Source: AC-32 sp035624425 (lineage in GTDB: Bacteria > Actinomycetota > Thermoleophilia > Gaiellales > Gaiellaceae). Taken from it: a stretch of DNA of 26,359 nt. Position 1 is the stretch's first letter; each line of letters begins with the position of its first letter. The position numbers and the translations under genes were made by a program. This document shows, one piece after another, positions 24,572-26,359 of the stretch. The stretch spans positions 1 through 26,359 of the forward strand of contig DASPRN010000126.1 in NCBI GenBank assembly GCA_035624425.1, given 5' to 3'. Under the pieces are notes generated by a model that made no database searches, was not told the origin of the DNA, and saw only the letters and a list, made by a program, of their open reading frames with translations.

Positions 24572-24991
24572 ATGCGCTCCTCCGGCGTCCATCACGTCGA
24601 TCTCGTCGTCTCGTCGATCGAGCGCAGCCTGCCCTTCTACCGCGATCTGCTCGGCCCGCTGGGCTGGCACGGCGTCAGCGAGGTGCAGGGTGAGCGCGGC
24701 GAGACGATCTGGTACCTCTGGGGCACGGGCACCTCGATCGGCCTGCGCGAGGCGCAGACCCCGGTCGAGGCGCCATACGACCGCTACCGCGTCGGCCTGC
24801 ACCACCTCGCGCTGGAAGCCTCTTCGCGGGCCGTCGTCAACGAGCGGGCCGAGTGGCTGCGCGGCCAGGGAGCCGAGATCGAGAGCGGCCCCGAGGAGTA
24901 CTGGTACCAGCCCGGGTATTACGCCGTGTTCTTTTACGATCCCGACGGCGTCAAGCTGGAGATCGTGCACGTCCCCGGCCTTGCGGCCTAG
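24572..24991 (+). CDS. VOC-superfamily (glyoxalase/bleomycin-resistance-like) protein
   Basis: A 139-residue single-module vicinal oxygen chelate protein. Two beta-alpha-beta-beta-beta halves are visible. The first opens GVHHVDLVVSSIERSLPFYRDLL (first metal-ligand His in HHVDL). The second begins VGLHHLALEASSRAVVNERAE and ends YAVFFYDPDGVKLEIVHVPG with the conserved F-DPDG-K-E (terminal Glu ligand). Members include glyoxalase I, dioxygenases and antibiotic-binding proteins; the substrate cannot be assigned. It is divergent from purM and followed after 19 nt by the 82-residue membrane protein. ATG 24572 gives the usual short N-terminus. Confidence 0.92.
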   Translation: MRSSGVHHVDLVVSSIERSLPFYRDLLGPLGWHGVSEVQGERGETIWYLWGTGTSIGLREAQTPVEAPYDRYRVGLHHLALEASSRAVVNERAEWLRGQGAEIESGPEEYWYQPGYYAVFFYDPDGVKLEIVHVPGLAA

Positions 24992-24995
24992 ACGG

Positions 24996-25003
24996 AAAGG
25001 AGA
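24996..25003 (+). promoter_or_regulatory. Shine-Dalgarno site AAAGGAGA for the 82-residue protein
   Basis: AAAGGAGA ends 7 nt before ATG 25011 and begins 5 nt after the VOC stop. It fixes the start of this short gene and shows it is translated from the VOC transcript. Confidence 0.75.
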
Positions 25004-25010
25004 AGCAGGC

Positions 25011-25259
25011 ATGACGAACCCCCCGGAGGAGCCCTCCCGGCCCTCGATGATGCCGGGAATCGCGTCCGGCGCAACGCTGCCGATTCCCGGCAACGCGGAG
25101 TTTCTGCTCTACGCCGTCATCGAGATCACGCTCATCCTGATCTGGATCATCGCCAAGAGCGTCGACACGCAGTCCTGGTCGATCTACACGGTGGCCCTGA
25201 CCTCGTTCTACATCCTCAGCCGCGGCATCGCCAAGGCGAGCCGCGTCCTCGAGCAGTAG
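25011..25259 (+). CDS. Small membrane protein, unknown function (82 residues)
   Basis: An 82-residue protein with a proline-rich hydrophilic N-terminus (TNPPEEPSRPSMMPGIASG, to about residue 25). Two hydrophobic segments follow, FLLYAVIEITLILIWIIA (about 31-48) and WSIYTVALTSFYILSRGIA (about 56-74), and the tail is basic and polar (KASRVLEQ). There is no signal peptidase site. I do not recognise the family. The strong Shine-Dalgarno site, the short distance from the VOC gene and the terminator after it make it a genuine second gene of a two-gene unit. Confidence 0.85.
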   Translation: MTNPPEEPSRPSMMPGIASGATLPIPGNAEFLLYAVIEITLILIWIIAKSVDTQSWSIYTVALTSFYILSRGIAKASRVLEQ

Positions 25260-25266
25260 CGTAAAC

Positions 25267-25293
25267 GGCCGGACCGGCAAAGCCGGTCCGGCC
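25267..25293. terminator. Bidirectional hairpin terminator between convergent genes
   Basis: A perfect 12-bp stem, GGCCGGACCGGC (25267-25278) with GCCGGTCCGGCC (25282-25293), encloses an AAA loop. It lies 8 bp after the 82-residue gene and 27 bp from the end of the convergent purF gene. There is no long T run, but stem strength and position make a terminator for both strands likely. Confidence 0.88.
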
Positions 25294-25319
25294 TCTCAAC
25301 GGCGTCGCAAGCGAGCGCC

Positions 25320-26359
25320 TCAGACGCGCTCGAACCGGAGCTTCGCCGCCTCACGCGGGACCGTCGTCGGATAGTCCCGCGTGAGGCAGGCGCGGCAGAG
25401 CTCGGACTCCGGCCGGCTCGTCGACTCGGTGAGGCCCTCCAGAGAGAGGTAGGCGAGCGAGGTCGCGCCGATGCGCTCGCGAACCTGCTCGACCGAGCGC
25501 CTGGCCGCGATCAGCTCGTCCTCGTCGGCGAAGTCGATCCCGTAGTAGCACTGGCTGATCACCGGCGGTGACGAGACGCGCACGTGCACCTCGGCCGCGC
25601 CGGCGTCGAACAGCATCTGAACGATCTTGCGGGTCGTGTTGCCGCGGACGATCGAGTCGTCGACGACCACGAGGCGCTTGCCCGCGACCTCGGCGAGCGG
25701 GTTGAACTTGAGGCGGACGCCCTGCTCGCGCAGGCCCTGGTCGGGCTGGATGAACGTCCGGCCGACGTAGCGGTTCTTGATCAGGCCTTCCGAGAACGGG
25801 ATCCCGCTCGCGCGCGAGAAGCCGATCGCTGCGGGCGTGCCCGAGTCGGGGATCGGGAGGACGAGGTCGCCGTCGACCGGCGCCTCCTCGGCAAGGCGCT
25901 CGCCCATGCGCACGCGCGCGCCGTGCACCTCGATCCCGGCCAGCCGCGAGTCGGGGCGGGCCAGGTAGAAGAACTCGAAGATGCAGAGCGCTCCGCCGCC
26001 GGCGGTCTCGAGCGCCTGCCGCGCGTGCACACCTTCCTCGTCGATCACGACCAGCTCGCCGGGCGCGAGCTCTCGCACGACCTCGGCGCCGACGTTGTCG
26101 AGCGCGCTCGTCTCGGACGCGAGCAGCGCGTGGCCGTCCTCGCGGCCGAGACAGAGCGGCCGGAAGCCGTGCCGGTCGCGGAAGCCGATCAGCTTGCCCT
26201 CGGAGAGCGCGACGACCGAGAAGGCTCCCTCGAGCCGGCCCATCGCGTTGGCGACCGCGTCCTCGATCGGCGCGGGGTCGTTCGCGATCAGCGCGGCGAT
26301 CAGCTCGGTGTCGGAGGTGGTGCCCAGCGTGACGCCCTCGGCGGCCAGCTCGTCACGCA
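25320..26359 (-). CDS. purF: Amidophosphoribosyltransferase PurF (partial, N-terminus beyond window)
   Basis: The last ~346 residues of the first enzyme of purine synthesis, which makes phosphoribosylamine from PRPP and glutamine. The frame stays open to the window edge: the visible protein begins RDELAAEGVTLGTTSDTELI, part of the glutaminase domain. MGRLEGAFSVVALSEGKLIGF (from 26243) is internal, not the true start. RDRHGFRPLCLG, the DSG(T)PAA and KNRYVGRTFI motifs, and the PRPP-binding VVVDDSIVRGNTTRKIV are all clear. C-terminal Cys residues (CYYGIDF and LCRACL) match positions that bind a [4Fe-4S] cluster in some PurF enzymes. The catalytic N-terminal Cys is not in view. It is separated from purM by the VOC unit. 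Confidence 0.97.
   Translation of the reverse strand, partial: RDELAAEGVTLGTTSDTELIAALIANDPAPIEDAVANAMGRLEGAFSVVALSEGKLIGFRDRHGFRPLCLGREDGHALLASETSALDNVGAEVVRELAPGELVVIDEEGVHARQALETAGGGALCIFEFFYLARPDSRLAGIEVHGARVRMGERLAEEAPVDGDLVLPIPDSGTPAAIGFSRASGIPFSEGLIKNRYVGRTFIQPDQGLREQGVRLKFNPLAEVAGKRLVVVDDSIVRGNTTRKIVQMLFDAGAAEVHVRVSSPPVISQCYYGIDFADEDELIAARRSVEQVRERIGATSLAYLSLEGLTESTSRPESELCRACLTRDYPTTVPREAAKLRFERV

Overview
The window is a dense, high-GC (about 70% by eye) bacterial chromosome segment. Gene packing is tight, GTG starts are frequent, and many genes overlap by 4 nt. A high-GC actinobacterium, plausibly of the Thermoleophilia (Gaiellales/Solirubrobacterales) kind, fits the composition, the leaderless promoter layout, the Flp-type pilin and the gene content. 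No rRNA or other phylogenetic marker is present, so this is inference.

Left end (1-700): the end of an AT-richer membrane protein gene, about 460 bp without a recognisable gene, then a tRNA-Val(TAC). Region 697-6512: a secreted protein with an HE-type metallopeptidase-like motif (-); then on the + strand a RimK-like ATP-grasp enzyme, a calcineurin-like phosphoesterase, an orphan MshEN (PilB/GspE N-terminal) protein, an M48 membrane peptidase and a CDF metal exporter. Region 6513-10753: an intergenic cluster of three GGGGTCTGACCCC elements; an operon of a short-chain dehydrogenase, a glycogen-debranching-type six-hairpin glycosidase and a GT4 glycosyltransferase; and a 55-residue Flp pilin closed by a hairpin terminator. 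Region 10761-14589: an MFS transporter that appears to start at CTG, coupled to an MBL-fold hydrolase (both -), a LysE-type exporter (+), and a cystathionine gamma-lyase/synthase (-).

Region 14823-19136: a small multi-TM protein (+) and a tight minus-strand run of DHA2 MFS transporter, cystathionine beta-synthase, BolA and monothiol glutaredoxin. With the lyase at 13444-14589 this supplies both steps of reverse transsulfuration (homocysteine to cysteine), next to the BolA/glutaredoxin Fe-S pair. Region 19196-21478: a large secreted six-hairpin-like protein of unknown substrate. Region 21475-26359: purine synthesis genes purF (partial), purM, purN and purH on the minus strand, with purF separated from purM by a small + strand unit (VOC protein and 82-residue membrane protein).

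The most informative pattern is regulatory. At least eight first genes of transcription units carry a TANNNT box ending 6-8 nt before the start codon, with no Shine-Dalgarno sequence. This is the signature of leaderless mRNAs. Internal or small genes instead have clear AAGGAG/GGAGG sites. Two convergent gene pairs end on one shared CTAG, which supplies TAG to both strands. I see no CRISPR array, insertion sequence, prophage or obvious defence system; the window is mostly housekeeping with a few poorly characterised conserved genes.
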